Counted from the first letter of the stretch, positions 9,357-20,387 are shown. The stretch: DNA of 64,000 nucleotides from Isochrysis galbana (GCA_018136815.1 CM030935.1:905024-969023), one strand, 5' to 3'. Made by a program: numbers and translations. Notes: a model not told the origin generated them from the sequence alone.

Positions 9357-12300
9357 TCAAATATGAGAGGTCCTCCGTTGCGTCGTCGTCGGCCTCGCGC
9401 TGTTGACGTCCCTATGGAACAGCTTTGTCCACGTGTTTCCCGGCAACGAGCCCCACCTGTCGGGCGTGTTGAGCCGCCAGCCTTCTTGCTGTGCGAGATT
9501 CTCCGCAAACAAGTGCATGGAGGCGGCACGCCACGCGCCATCCTTGAGGGGCACAGCCACGTTGAGATATATGTTGGACTGAATAAGCTCTTTAGGAGTG
9601 GCGCCCTCGGCGCAAGCAAAGAACTTACCAAAGTCAACCCCGTGCCTAGCCTCGGCTCCGCTCACGTTAGGCGTCTCGTGCACGAGCAGCAGGTCGGTGC
9701 CGTGGTCGAGCGCCAGCTTGATGTCGCGCGCCAACAACTCGCTCCGCTTACCCGAGGTCCATGTGAGGGCGTTGAGGTACACAAGCATTTGACGACATTT
9801 AAACAGGTCGTTTGGGTTGCCGCTGACTTTCAATGTCTGCCGCTTTCCGCGCCCCAAGACGGTGTGCCGCAGCTTCTGAGTGCCAGCGCGAGCAAGGGGC
9901 ACTGGAGTAGACGCGCCCGCCATGGATACAGCTGAATGTTCATATCGCGCCAATTGCGTGGAGGACGCTTGTAGCCCCCGCGGCTTGAGCCCCCCTCGCG
10001 TGGGCGGGTTTTGCACCGGCGACGATAGCATCTCGCCATCATTGGAACTGGCCATCCGCGTCCCTGCGCCCGCCATGCCGGTCGTCTCTAGTTTCCACTC
10101 GAAGAAATCGCTGGCCTCACGGAGCAGCTCAAACGCTCCCACATTGTGCGGCGAGCAGAACAAGTGGAACTCATGCAACCCAAGAAGTGGCTGGAGCGGC
10201 TGGGAGGCCACCTTGCGCTCGCGCTTCCGCACGCTCTTCATGTAGATGGCGTCGTCGCCGGGTAGCACACGCTCTGCGATGAGTCGGAGCGTCACATCCT
10301 GGAATGCGTCGACGCGCGTCCACTCTATGGCGCCGGGTTCGCCAAAGAGGATCGCATCAAGATCTTCGGCCACCGGCCTCTTGGCCACAATGGCCTCACA
10401 CACGTCCTTCCCATGGCCACTAAGAGCGTCCGCCTCCTCGAGCCACCTGGCCGCCTCTTCGGCGAGGATAGAGTCGCCCCAGACCTCGTGATACCGGCGA
10501 TCTGCAGCCTGCAGTGCCGAGAGCACTTCGCCACGAGAGAGAGCCCCCTTGTTCACGGATGTCTCGCAGACCGTGATGATCGACTTGCCAGTAGCAACGG
10601 CACGCAGCAGCTCGCGCATGCAGTTCTGTGACGAAAAATATCCGCTCGAGACGAATACGAGCACGACGTTTGAGCGATCGATATCCTCGCCTCCGCGACC
10701 GTGCTTGAGGTCGTCGACGTCCAGGAAAACCCGAATCTCGGGCATCATCGCCATTAGGCGCTGCTTAAGGATGCGCATCTGGTCCTGCCCACTGATCCAG
10801 ACATGCGAAAGAAAGATGTGGTAGCCGTACGGAACTAGCAGAGCTGGCAGCCGTACCTCCCGGTCATTCTTAAGATAAAGAAGCAGGCGTGCCCGCTTGC
10901 GCGCGCGTTGATGCCTGAGAAGTAGAAGCATACCGAAACCCATCAGCACAACTAGCACTGACATCGAGACGATGATGATGCCGGTCGTCGTGAAGATGAC
11001 CGACTCGCAACGGCCTTGGTCGTAGTTGGCCGTCGACAAGCCGATGCAGCTGAGCGTCGGCGCCACCTCGGTGGCTCCTTGCACCACCTTCAGCTCGAAG
11101 GTGCCGCCGCCGGACTGCAATGGGTCTGGCTGCCACTGGTATTGCATCAGACGCAAGGCGAGGTCGTTCTGGCGGTTGGCGTCATAGGTGACCTCACCGT
11201 AGATAGTTGGGTGGGTGCGCTCTGCGAGATACTCCTTCAGCACTGTCACGTTGGTTGTGGCTGTGGCTTGTATCGCCGTAAGCAGAATTCCTAGTCCGCC
11301 GTATGCGGCAGCATCGACGTAGTCTGGGCTATTGCCGGTAAACTTCTCGAAGGTGGCGGTGTACTCGGCGGCGGATGAGTTGGTCCAAGGGTCGTAAGCA
11401 GCAAAGCGATGGACGTGTGGATTCCACGGGGCGACGCCCGCGACGTAGGCGCGTGTCTCCAACGGCTCGCTGGCAAATTCGGCCTTGTCTACGCAGTTGG
11501 TGAAGACCATGAGCCTCCTGGGCAGTTGCTGACGCACTGCCTCGCGAGCGAGGCTGATGCATGTCTGGATCTCGTACGTTGCTAGCAGGATTAGCGGCTC
11601 TGAGCCGCTGCTCCCAAACATGCTGGCCCAGTTCTTCACCTCGGCCGTGAGATCCGCCTCGCTCGCAAAGCGTGGGACGGTCACGTCGGACAGCAGATTC
11701 ATCCCAAGGTGCTCGATCTCCACGCGCGCACCCTCGCCCCACGATCGCGCCGGTCCAAAGTCTTCGACGAGAAGCGCCACGTCAATCACGTTGTCCGCAG
11801 CAAACTTCCTCAGCACAGTCGCAAAGTACGAGCCACCAGGCGAGAAGATGCCAAAGACGCGCGGCTTGCCAGCGAAGACGGTAGTGGACGAGGCAGCTGT
11901 TGCCATCAACAGGGCATCGGGCACGCTGTGCACTGCGCTCGCCGCGAGGCTGCTCTGTCCTGACCCGAAGGGGCCGAGGAAGAGGCGCACGCCACGTGCG
12001 AGGAGAGAGTAGATGTTGGATTCTGTGATGGTGGAGTCCGAGTAGTCTCCGAGTGTGACGAGCTCGACGCGATGGAGCTGACCATTGACGATGATCCCCC
12101 CGTGCACGTCGTTCACGAAGCTGATGAGCAGCTCCCACGATTCCAACATCGAGCGACCGCGGGCGGACTGCGAGGAGCAGCAATCGATCTGGAGAGAGAC
12201 ACCGATCTGGACTGCAGGGAGGTGGCGGAGCGAGTCGGAGGTGAAGATGAGCGAGGGGACACGCGAGGTGTTGTATGTCTGCTCCCCGATGAACTCGAGC

Positions 12301-12386
12301 GCCGATACGCACCGCCCGGCCAGGCAGAGGGAGAGGGAGAGGGTGAGCCCGGCGCGGGCCACCATGGCGCAGAGGGGGGAGGGCAC
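9357..12386 (-). CDS. Single-pass receptor: signal peptide, type-1 periplasmic-binding-protein ectodomain, TM, TIR domain(s)
   Basis: Uninterrupted 1,009-residue ORF. An N-terminal hydrophobic signal (LTLSLSLCLAGRCVSA) follows ATGs at 12386 and 12365; either could be the start. Residues about 60-450 look like a PBP-I/ANF-receptor (Leu/Ile/Val-binding) fold, for example VRLFLGPFGSGQSSLAA and YVDAAAYGGLGILLTAI. A transmembrane helix follows at about 470-493 (TGIIIVSMSVLVVLMGFGML). From about 517 a TIR-like domain begins with YGYHIFLSHVW, then VFLDVDDL, and NCMREL at 588-593, where Glu592 sits at the position of the catalytic Glu of TIR NADases. A second, more degenerate alpha/beta segment (about 830-985, with TDLLLVHETP) may be a second TIR-like repeat. 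By architecture it is a plasma-membrane sensor of a small extracellular ligand signalling through TIR. Ligand and NADase activity are inference. Confidence 0.8.
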   Translation of the reverse strand: MPSPLCAMVARAGLTLSLSLCLAGRCVSALEFIGEQTYNTSRVPSLIFTSDSLRHLPAVQIGVSLQIDCCSSQSARGRSMLESWELLISFVNDVHGGIIVNGQLHRVELVTLGDYSDSTITESNIYSLLARGVRLFLGPFGSGQSSLAASAVHSVPDALLMATAASSTTVFAGKPRVFGIFSPGGSYFATVLRKFAADNVIDVALLVEDFGPARSWGEGARVEIEHLGMNLLSDVTVPRFASEADLTAEVKNWASMFGSSGSEPLILLATYEIQTCISLAREAVRQQLPRRLMVFTNCVDKAEFASEPLETRAYVAGVAPWNPHVHRFAAYDPWTNSSAAEYTATFEKFTGNSPDYVDAAAYGGLGILLTAIQATATTNVTVLKEYLAERTHPTIYGEVTYDANRQNDLALRLMQYQWQPDPLQSGGGTFELKVVQGATEVAPTLSCIGLSTANYDQGRCESVIFTTTGIIIVSMSVLVVLMGFGMLLLLRHQRARKRARLLLYLKNDREVRLPALLVPYGYHIFLSHVWISGQDQMRILKQRLMAMMPEIRVFLDVDDLKHGRGGEDIDRSNVVLVFVSSGYFSSQNCMRELLRAVATGKSIITVCETSVNKGALSRGEVLSALQAADRRYHEVWGDSILAEEAARWLEEADALSGHGKDVCEAIVAKRPVAEDLDAILFGEPGAIEWTRVDAFQDVTLRLIAERVLPGDDAIYMKSVRKRERKVASQPLQPLLGLHEFHLFCSPHNVGAFELLREASDFFEWKLETTGMAGAGTRMASSNDGEMLSSPVQNPPTRGGLKPRGLQASSTQLARYEHSAVSMAGASTPVPLARAGTQKLRHTVLGRGKRQTLKVSGNPNDLFKCRQMLVYLNALTWTSGKRSELLARDIKLALDHGTDLLLVHETPNVSGAEARHGVDFGKFFACAEGATPKELIQSNIYLNVAVPLKDGAWRAASMHLFAENLAQQEGWRLNTPDRWGSLPGNTWTKLFHRDVNSARPTTTQRRTSHI

Positions 12387-13977
12387 AAAGAGAGTGAACT
12401 GGGTGGCGGCGAGCGGCCGGGCACTCGGCGTTTACGTGAAGAGAATGTGGAGGGGCAACAGAGATGGGAAAGCAACCGACGGCGATGAGGGCGTGACGAG
12501 GTGTGTGCCTCTCTGGCAGGGGGGGAGGGGGGGGGGGAGTGAGAAGAGAGGGGAGTGTGAGGAGATGAGCATGTTGATGGAGAGACCACGGGTCAGTAGC
12601 GCAGAGAGAGAGAGAAAGAGGAAGAGAGGAAGAGAGAGAGTGTGTGACGGTGAAGCAACCCACAGAACACAGCGGCCCCGCCCCCCCCCCCCCTCCGGCT
12701 TTCCTCCCCTAGCGGCCCCCTCCCCTTCAGCCCCCCGCGCGGGGGGGGGGGGGGCCAAAGCGCGAGGCGCCGGACGGAGAGCCGAAGAAACGGTCGGTCC
12801 GCTCTCTTCGTTGGCGCGGGGGCGAACGCCCGCCCTCGGACTCCCGCGCGGGGGGAGGGGGGGGGGGCGGCGGAAGGGGGGGGGGGGGGGGGCGCCCTTC
12901 AAACGCAAGCACCAGCAGAGGTGGGGAAGAAACCAGAGTCTCCCCTGTCTGTGTATCTCTCCAGGTGGAGGGTATCTAGAGACAGTACAAAGTACAGACA
13001 GTCTAGAGTAGAAAACGGGGAAATTACTTCTATCTAGGCTCTACTTCAGAGCCTCGGAACGGACAATCATCCTGCGCAGCGAGCACGCGCCGGCGCGCCG
13101 GCGCCGATGGCTCCAGGACCTAGATGCTGGATGCTGGGAAATACAGAGCTACACAGCGCCTTGTCAATTCCTCGCGCCGGCTCAATCCCAATCCCTTCGG
13201 CACCTGTCCTTCGCAGCCGGGGGGGCTGTGGAGGCTGAGGCATGGCTCCGAGACAGGCTAGGAGGTCGAGGCTGACTGGGAGCGAGCCTCCTGCGCGCCC
13301 AGACCCGCACTCGCCGCGCGATAGCCCGACAGCTGGAGCCAGCGCATCGCGCGGCGACGACGTCGACGAGCGCGCAGATGTCCTTCGCACCCCTGGCGGG
13401 GAGAGCGCGGCGCCCGCGCGGCGCGAGCGGCGATATGCAGGCCCCTCCATATCATATGCAAGCGGCCATTGCGCCTCGGCAGAGGAGGGGGTCAAGGAAC
13501 GTGCGTTCCGGGCCATCATCTGCTAGCTGGTACTGGCACCACCCACAAGCCGATCGCTCGGTGCTGCGCTCCAAAGCCCAGTGGGCTGCGGAGTTTGAGG
13601 TTTGAGGTGGACTCGCGACGATTCGACCACTGGGAGAAGCGGCTCGACGCAGAAACACTCCGACCGCATCAAAAAAAAACCTTCTAAAGATTCGGGGCTA
13701 CACACCCACTGATTACAGCACTCCCCTTCTCTATTCACACCGCCCTTATCTTCCCTCCCTCCACCTCTTCCCCTGCCCCCCTTCTTTCCTTTTTCATCGG
13801 TTTCCGGGGTCCGGCCACGGTGCGCTACCTGAGGCCTGCTTCAGAGTGTGGGGTCCGGGCAGGCCTGTTGATGTTGTCGTTGACGTCGCGCGTGCCTACC
13901 TGGCCGCGCTGTGTGCGTTCGGGTTGAGTCTAGCTTCTGTTGTTTCCAGCAGCAACCTCGAGTGGTGTGTCGGTGTT
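12387..13977. other. Upstream region of the receptor and unassigned sequence; poly-G/poly-C patches
   Basis: 12500-12900 is low complexity: GGGGGAGGGGGGG runs, an AGAGAGAGAGAG stretch at about 12601-12615, and C- and G-homopolymers at 12675-12755 and 12850-12890. It presumably includes the promoter and 5' UTR of the receptor gene. At 13067-13526 ORFs exist on both strands but none has recognisable domains or coding character. 13686-13977 holds nothing I can name. Confidence 0.4.
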
Positions 13978-14640
13978 TCAGTAACCTTTGTCCTCATGAT
14001 CCTTAGTTTCCTCGACAGCGTATGCGATCTTCAGCTTGGTGGCTAGTGCCACTAGCTCCACGCTGGGCTTAAGACCGCCTTCGCCTTTGTCGTTTCTGTT
14101 GAAAACGGGTCTCAAGTCGTTCATGTCTATCCTTTTCTTGGGCTGTCTCCCCATGCCCGCTTGGGCGGTTCTCGCCGAGTCCGTCTCTTGAGCGAAGAGG
14201 AGTGCTTTACTTAGCGTGGTGTATCGTTCTATTATTCTTATCAGTATTGATTCTTCTGAGAAGTTTATGCCGTCGTAATGTATTCTATAGAATTCCGTGA
14301 TTATGTACCTCCACGCCAGTAGGTATAACATGCATAGCGCTTTCGGGGCGTCTCCCTTCGGAAATATGAATAGGTTGTCTATAATTGTTTCATCCCTGCT
14401 CCTTCCCATCTTGCATCTTGGGTGAGAAGCGTGCGACTTTGTTCAACTCGCCGAGAATGTTAGTTATCCCGGGGCACTCGCCCAAGTGTGTCGAGGATTC
14501 GTCCGTTTCTCCACATATGCGGCACGTGTTGGCCCTGTCCGGGAAGCGGTTATACGTGCCCACTCGCCTGTGTGTGATATGTTTGAAATGAAGGTGCATG
14601 TCCCGCGCCGTTATCATTGGCGAGGTGTATAGCTTATAGC
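13978..14640 (-). pseudogene. LINE ORF2 C-terminal part with CCHC zinc knuckle, frameshifted
   Basis: Reading the minus strand from about 14640, HFKHITHRRVGTYNRF and CRICGETDESSTHLGEC (C-x2-C-x7-H-x4-C) match the same segment of the LINE at 46115-47050 (HFKHITHRRIGTRNRF, CRLCGKYHESSTHLARC). The next frame (14409-13978) continues with LYLLAWRYIITEFYRI, matching LYIVAWRYIIGDFYKV. A stop and frame changes near 14390-14640 mark it as dead. It is the 3' end of the minus-strand LINE whose RT lies at 15601-16856. Confidence 0.7.
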
Positions 14641-14699
14641 TTCGCCAGGTGCGCCCATGTATCTATGGGTAGTCGGAGTTTTTCCCCCCACTTGGTGTC

Positions 14700-15600
14700 G
14701 AAGCGAAGCTCGTTTCCTCTTTGGAAACGAGCTCCGGAGGCGCACCGGCGGCTAGCGCGGCGCACGGCTCATCCGGGGAGCCCGGAACGGGCTCATCGGG
14801 AGAACGGGGAGGGCAAATGACGGGCATGTGAAATTGACGGGGAAGTGACACGGAACGCGAATCGGAGGGACGGAGGACGTAGAAAAGGGCGCGGCGAGCA
14901 GATACCGCTGACTTGGGACTCGCAGGGACTCGTAGACTCGAAAGGATGACTCGGAAGACTCGGGGCTTGGGGGTACTCAGGGGGCTGCAGGTCACCAACA
15001 GGCGATACAGGGGGTAAAACCACACAAACCAACACTCTGCACTCAAACATTCACGGTAACAGGCCGGAAACATACGTTAAACGAACCCCCTCTGGTGAGC
15101 AGATTCAGGAGCGCCCACCAGAAAAAGAGGAGAGAGAGAGAGAGAGAGCGAGAGAACGAGGGCTCGGGGTCAAAACACAATTCGGACTCCGGCTCGGACT
15201 ACAGAGTAATATCCAGTGCCCTCGCGAGTCCTGCCTCGAGTCTCGCGAGGCAGCGCCGAAGGACGCTGAAGGAAGCGCTGCGGGACAGCGCTGAAGGACG
15301 CCGAAGGACGCAGAAGGACACTGAAGGACGCTGCAGGACGCGCTGCGGGACATCGCTGACGGACAGGGGGGGGCGCTGAGAGACACTGGGAGACGCTGAG
15401 GGACGCTGGGGAACGCTGAGGGACGCGCTGGGGGACTTTCGCGCGGGGGGGGTTGAGGGAAGAGAAGACGGCGTCTCAACGCGCGGACGCGGAAGAGAGC
15501 CGCCGTCTCGGCGCGCGGAGGGGGGGGCGGCGGAGGAGGGGAAGGAAATCTGCGGAGGGGGGGGGGAAGGACCGCCGTCTCGGCGCGCGGAGGGGGGCGG
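14700..15600. repeat. Hairpin and 'GGACGCTGAAGGACG' minisatellite within the LINE
   Basis: A perfect 11-bp inverted repeat (AGCTCGTTTCC / GGAAACGAGCT, loop TCTTT) occupies 14707-14733. From about 15240 to 15440, units such as GGACGCTGAAGGA and GGACGCTGAGGGACGC repeat irregularly. From about 15440 to 15600 poly-G and copies of GCCGTCTCGGCGCGCGGAG alternate. This block separates the two halves of the minus-strand LINE ORF2 and looks like tandem-repeat expansion or an inserted satellite. Confidence 0.55.
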
Positions 15601-16856
15601 GGGTGTTTTCGCTTCGTGGTCTTTGAATACGTTGTGAATGGCGTTGCATTCGAGCTTGTTCCATAGCTTCGCCCACGTGGGGTTCAGCCTGAGGCCCGGG
15701 TGCGTCGGGCTGCCCCACATGGGTTGTGAGAGTACTCCCTCCCTGCTTATTTTTATTTAGGGACGTGAGTTCTAGTTCGCGAATGTTGTTTAGTGCCTGT
15801 TTCCAGAACGCAGGGAGTTTGCTTGTGCCCGCTATCCCGTCGGTGAGCTTGTTCGTGGGGATTGTCGAGAGAACCGCTGCTCTTCCCAGGTTCGTGCGGC
15901 AGAACCAAGCATCTAGCACCTGCTTCCATTGTGCCTGGCGTGCGTCTAAGTAATTCAGGATCCATTTGGCCTGTAGTGCTTTGACGTGGACGTGGTTTCC
16001 CCAATCTAGCAGGCCTAACCCCATATGGGGCCCATCCTCCGAAGCGTTTTTAATTGGGATTTCGGGGTGTTTCACCCATTGTAGCCTCCGTCCGGTGTGC
16101 TCGTTAGTCCACATGATTCTATCCACTGATCGTTTTATCGACGTATGGAACGATCTTGGGGCTGCAAGTGTTTGTAACCAGTATCTAGGAATAGAGTATA
16201 TGAGGAAGTTAGCTACCTTCGTTTTTCCGTGTATAGACATATTGTTCGTTATCGTTATCGGTGCGTATATAGTGGTTTTTTTCTCTATCTTGTCGGCTAG
16301 TTTACGCCAGAACTCTTTGATGGCTTGGGGTCCCCCGAGGGGGACTCCCAGGATGGTCGCGTATTCGCTACTTTTCAGCCACTTGTATCTTTGGAATCTT
16401 CCGGGTGGGCGTTTTCTCTTCAGGGAGCCCATCCTCAATCCCTCGAACTTTTGGTCGTTGGGTTTACCGCACGAGGCCGCCGCGTATCTTTCTACCCATC
16501 TCAGGGAGCGCGCCAGGCTGTTGTAGTCTGCTGCTAAGAGTTGTGTATCGTCTGCGAACTGGCTTATCTTGAGCTCGGCTCCGTTTACTATGATGCCCTC
16601 TATGTCGTCGTCTTCGTTTATCACTCTTGTGAGGGCTTCCGCCGTCAGGAGGAAGGCCAATGGTGAGAGCGGGCATCCCTGGGGGACTCCACTCGCTACG
16701 TTGAATGGGAAGCTTCTTCCCCCATTCGCTTTTATGTATCGGATAGGTTTGGCCTCGGAATTCGTCAGGGCCTTTGCGTACTTTCGGAAGTTCCCTCCGA
16801 ATTTGAGTTTTTCGAGGACCAGGTGATAGAACTCTGTCGCATTCGCGATGTCTCAG
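15601..16856 (-). pseudogene. LINE reverse transcriptase, C-terminal two thirds
   Basis: The minus frame is open across this stretch. It carries ASGVPQGCPLSPLAFLL (RT motif B region) near 16700-16650, then ISQFADDTQLLAADY with the catalytic FADD near 16560-16537, then NHVHVKALQAKWILNYLD downstream. This is typical of APE-type non-LTR reverse transcriptases. The N-terminal RT motif is not contiguous: it reappears at 17781-17846, across a ~920-bp insertion. The protein runs into the minisatellite at 15600 instead of continuing to the zinc knuckle at 14640. Confidence 0.8.
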
Positions 16857-17014
16857 AGGCAAAATGAAATAACAGTAAAAGAGAAACAGTAAAACAGTAA
16901 AAAGAACAGAGGAAGAAAGAAGAAGAAAAGTGAAAAAGAAGAGAAAAAAAACCCAGAGTATATAGGGCGGTTCTCAGCCCTTCCCCTAGGCCCTATGGCT
17001 ACGTAAACTCTCGC

Positions 17015-17098
17015 GTGGCATAGTGGTTCAACCCACCGCCTCCACCAACCTTTTGCTCTGGGTCGCGAGTTCGAGTCCGGACGGGAGCGCTTTGCAGT
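17015..17098 (+). other. tRNA-like segment with A-box and B-box motifs
   Basis: TGGCATAGTGGTTCAA fits a pol III A box and GAGTTCGAGTCC fits a B box. CTCTCG near the 5' side can pair with CGGGAG at the 3' side. ACCCA and TGGGT could form an anticodon stem, but with an over-long loop of about 23 bases. The T stem pairs poorly. It is more likely a decayed tRNA or a SINE head than a working tRNA gene. Confidence 0.4.
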
Positions 17099-17435
17099 TC
17101 GAGCCCCGCTCCTTCTCCTCTCCGCTCTTCTTCTACAGTTAAATTCCGCACTCTTCTTCTACCATTAAAAATTCCACGCTCTTCTTCTACGGTAAAAATC
17201 CTGCCTCTTCCTACTGTTAAAATATCCTACCTTCCTACTGTTAAAATTCTGCACTCCGTCTACTGTTAAAAATCCTGCCTCCGTCGCCTTGCCAAGACAT
17301 TTCCTCTGCCTTCCTGCCGACTTCCTTGCCAGTTCCTTCCGCCCCGGTTTCCCGCTTGTCTGCAAATCGGTTTCACCGCATTACGACCAAGCTTAGTGGG
17401 GAAACTCCTCGTCCAGTTCCGTTACCCGAAAATCT

Positions 17436-17760
17436 CGTTCATCTCGTCGGGCCCTCGGGCCATCTCGTTCATCTCGTCGGGCCCTCGGGCCATCTCGTTC
17501 ATCTCGTCGGGCCCTCGGGCCATCTCGTTCATCTCGTCGGGCCATCAAGGCCATCTCGTTCATCTCGTCGGGCCATCAAGGCCATCTCGTTCATCTCGTC
17601 GGGCCATCAAGGCCATCTCGTTCATCTCGTCGGGCCATCAAGGCCATCTCGTTCATCTCGTCGGGCCATCAAGGCCATCTCGTTCATCTCGTCGGGCCAT
17701 CTCGTTACATCTCGTCGTCGGGCCATCAGGCCATCTCGTTACATCTCGTTCACCTCGTTA
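17436..17760 (+). repeat. 30/31-bp minisatellite
   Basis: Units are built of CTCGTTCATCTCGTC followed by GGGCCCTCGGGCCAT (30 bp, about three copies) and then GGGCCATCAAGGCCAT (31 bp, about six copies), decaying after 17700. The two unit types lie in separate blocks, so the array expanded in two phases. Long ORFs across it are by-products. Confidence 0.85.
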
Positions 17761-17780
17761 CAATCCAAGTTGCGGCTTTG

Positions 17781-17846
17781 ATTTCCACAAACTCCCAGTT
17801 GACTCTGTCGAAAGCCTTTTCCCAGTCAAGTGCAAGGAGGAGTCCT
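17781..17846 (-). pseudogene. LINE RT motif A fragment
   Basis: The minus strand reads GLLLALDWEKAFDRVNWEFV, the motif-A region of a LINE reverse transcriptase (LDWEKAFDRV). It is the upstream continuation of the RT at 15601-16856. Its 5' side is cut at about 17846 by the gypsy LTR-containing fragment. Confidence 0.75.
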
Positions 17847-19173
17847 GGCTCGGTTGCAGCGTTGAGTCCTGCGGTCTGCCGCGCCGGCCGCCGATTCTAC
17901 ACCTTATCGTCCGGACGGGTGTGGTACCCACTGTCTCTTCGATCTTCGCGCACTATTCTTATAGTTCGTCGTTCGTCGTTCGTTCTTCGATTCTTCGATT
18001 CCCGATTCTCGTCGTTCCGCGTTCTTACCGTTCTTCGTTTCTCGTTCTCGATTCTCGATTCTCGTCGTTCCGCGTTCTTATCGATCCTCGATTATTCGTA
18101 TCTCGGTCGTCACGTCTTCCGTCGTGTTTCGGCGTTTAGCGCGCGGCTCTCCATTCGAATTTATTGTTTCATTCTTCATTCGCTCTTCGCTCTTCGGTCT
18201 CGTTCCGGATTGCTCTTCTGCCTTTCTCGTGGCTTGTTCGGAGCTCTCCGCTATCCGTTAGGTTCTCTTCTTTCCTCGCGGGACGCTCGATCCTAGCAGG
18301 GGGGTGTCGCATTCGCGAATCGACACTCGTTAGGCTTCTCTTCTCTTCGTCGCTCGGTATTTATCGTTGTAATTCTCTGCTTTCTCTCGTTCTCGGTCAA
18401 AAGCTTCGCTTGGATGCATGGGATCGTGGCTTGTGGAGCGCCCTCTCTCTTTCTCTCGAAAGAGAAGGGAAATTTCCCCACCTTTCTTCCTCGCAGGTCG
18501 CAGGCGCCTCGCAAATAGGTTTAATTTGCTATCTCTACAGCGGTTCTTTATCTGCTTCTGGGGGCAATCAGGTTTAATTTGTGCGACCTCTTCGTATCTC
18601 CCCCTTAGGCACATCGCACTTCTCTCGTCTTATTCGGTAGGTCTCTTAGAATCCTGCGTAGCAAGATTGCCTCTCGTTTCCGTTATTTATGGTGCGATTC
18701 CCGTGCCAGACAAGATCGAAGATCGCCGACAAATCGCCCTTTGATCGTCGTCCGTCGTTGTCTGATCGGAGTGTTTGGGTTTGATTTCAGTCGAGTTATG
18801 TGAGAAAGTCGTGGGGCGAGAGTCGGAGTGTTTTCCTGGGTGTCTCTGTCCGTCGTCCTGTCGTCAGTCGTCATCCGTCGCTCTCGCTCTCGTCGCCCTC
18901 GCTCTCGTAACACTCATACCCTACAACCTCGCCTCGCCTCGCCAGCCCCTGCCATCACAGCCCTCCTCTCACTCACCCTCGCCTCTCGCCGCTCGTTCGA
19001 TGTCGCTCTCGCCGCCGTCCTCGCCCTCGCCCAAGCCCGCCTGCCCGCCTTCCTCTGCTGACGGGCTTCAGCCCGTCAGCATCTCCGAAGTCGTCCCCTC
19101 AGCCGCGCCTGCCGCCGGCATGCCTCCTTCCTCATTGCCCTCAGCCCCTATGGGCCACTCCAATTCGTCAATC
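17846..19173 (+). mobile_element. Ty3/gypsy LTR plus leader and gag start (truncated copy)
   Basis: This is collinear with 43039-43751 plus 47401-48165, with the nested LINE removed. Shared blocks include TTGCAGCGTTGAGTCCTGCG, GGTGTCGCATTCGCGAATCG, CTTCGCTTGGATGCATGGGA, GGTTTAATTTG and the CA/TC-rich tail. After the LTR a TGGTGCGATTCCCG motif could be a primer-binding site. An ATG near 19000 opens a proline/serine-rich frame (MSLSPPSSPSPKPACPPSSA) that may be the gag start. Both copies stop resembling each other at the same base (after AATTCGTCA), which is unexplained. Outer boundaries and LTR end are approximate. Confidence 0.65.
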
Positions 19174-20387
19174 CGGGATCTTAGCATTAGCATGTCAACA
19201 TTGAATATCAACATCTCAACATCTCAACGCTCAACGCTCAACGCTCGGACGCTCGGTCGGGCCTATGGCCTCAAGCGCGCACCGCTGCGCAGCAAGCAGC
19301 AACCACGACTAGGCCCCGACGACGCTCTCAGCAAGTAGCAGCTTTGTGTGGCGTGCTTCCTAGGAGGAAGGGGATGGGGAGAGGCCCATCCATACCCTTG
19401 TGCCTAGGCATGCCCATTTTGTGTAGGATATGGCTGAGCTATGTGCACTTGCAGTCTGGAAGGGCACGATGACAGGAATTAAGTATACTACTATTAGAAT
19501 GACAGGCACGGGGGCCGAACGGCGTACCGGCTGTGATGGTGCGAAACTGAAGCTGTTGGTGTGCTGGCAGCCTGACCACCCTCCATGGCCATGGCTGAGT
19601 GCCTTTAGTGGGGCCCCAAGCAGCTATGGTCGAAAAATACCAAGGGGAAGGACAGGGGTGCTAGGAGTTGAGTACACACCGCGAGTAGAGAGTCGAACCC
19701 GCCAGAGTTCGTTCTTCTACGAGCCCAGAGGGGCGTAGTCAAACAAATCTGCTTTCACCAACGTCTCACCTCGACGTTTTACGTCAAAGTCGGAGTGGAA
19801 CTCGAGTGAAACACTCTCAACTCCGCCTGGGTGTCCCTCTCCCTTTTTGTCCATTTTTCAGTCAGTGAACTCTAGTTTTGGTTGTGCAGGTGATGGGAGA
19901 GAGGGAGTCCTGGTGTGTTTCTTTCTCCCACTCTCACGTTTCTTCTCGCGCTTGGCCGAGGGATCGCTTGGGCACAGGAGAAGAAGAAAAGGGGGGTCCA
20001 AGATCAGCAAGTGTCTCACTCCGCGTCGCCTTCTTCCCTTCCGTCGTCATCTCTCCGCGCACATTTTCACCTCTCTTTCTTCACCAGAGCAGCCCGGTCC
20101 GCCGCTTTTCTTTTTTCCTCGCCCCCCCGCCCCGCCCCCCCGCCGTCCCAAGGACTCATGGTGTGGTCGAGCTGTGAGACCTGAGATCTCTCTCTCTCTC
20201 GCGCGCGCGCGGGGGGGGGGGGGGGGAAGAGGGGGGCCGCCGGGGAAGGGGGGAGGGTGGGGGAGGGAGTCCTTTGCAATCGAGATGAGAGGGAGAGGAG
20301 AGAGCGAGGGAAGAAGGCGGGGGGGGGGGGGGGGGGGGGGAAGGGGAAGGAGCGGCGATCTCTCGCCACGCCGCCGCGGCTGCCCTG

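Larger units (their letters stand above)
16857..17780. mobile_element. ~920-bp insertion splitting the LINE RT
   Basis: It lies between the two RT pieces of the minus-strand LINE. From left to right it contains an A-rich block with repeated CAGTAAAA (16870-16960), a TATATAGGG motif, a tRNA-like stretch (17015-17098), short repeats of CTCTTCTTCTAC.GTTAAAA type (17120-17290) and a 30/31-bp minisatellite (17436-17702). CGACAGAGT is present in the LINE sequence on both sides and may be a target duplication. The A/T-rich end and the tRNA-like segment suggest a SINE-like origin, but the class is uncertain. Confidence 0.5.

Noticed and set aside
13067-13526. Opposed ORFs of 94-150 codons
   Set aside because: No recognisable domains, biased GC-rich composition, and equal quality on both strands.
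17015-17098. Functional tRNA gene
   Set aside because: A and B boxes are present, but the T stem does not pair and the anticodon loop is too long.
17436-17702. CRISPR-like regular repeats
   Set aside because: Units are contiguous 30/31-bp tandem copies with no unique spacers; this is a minisatellite in eukaryotic DNA.
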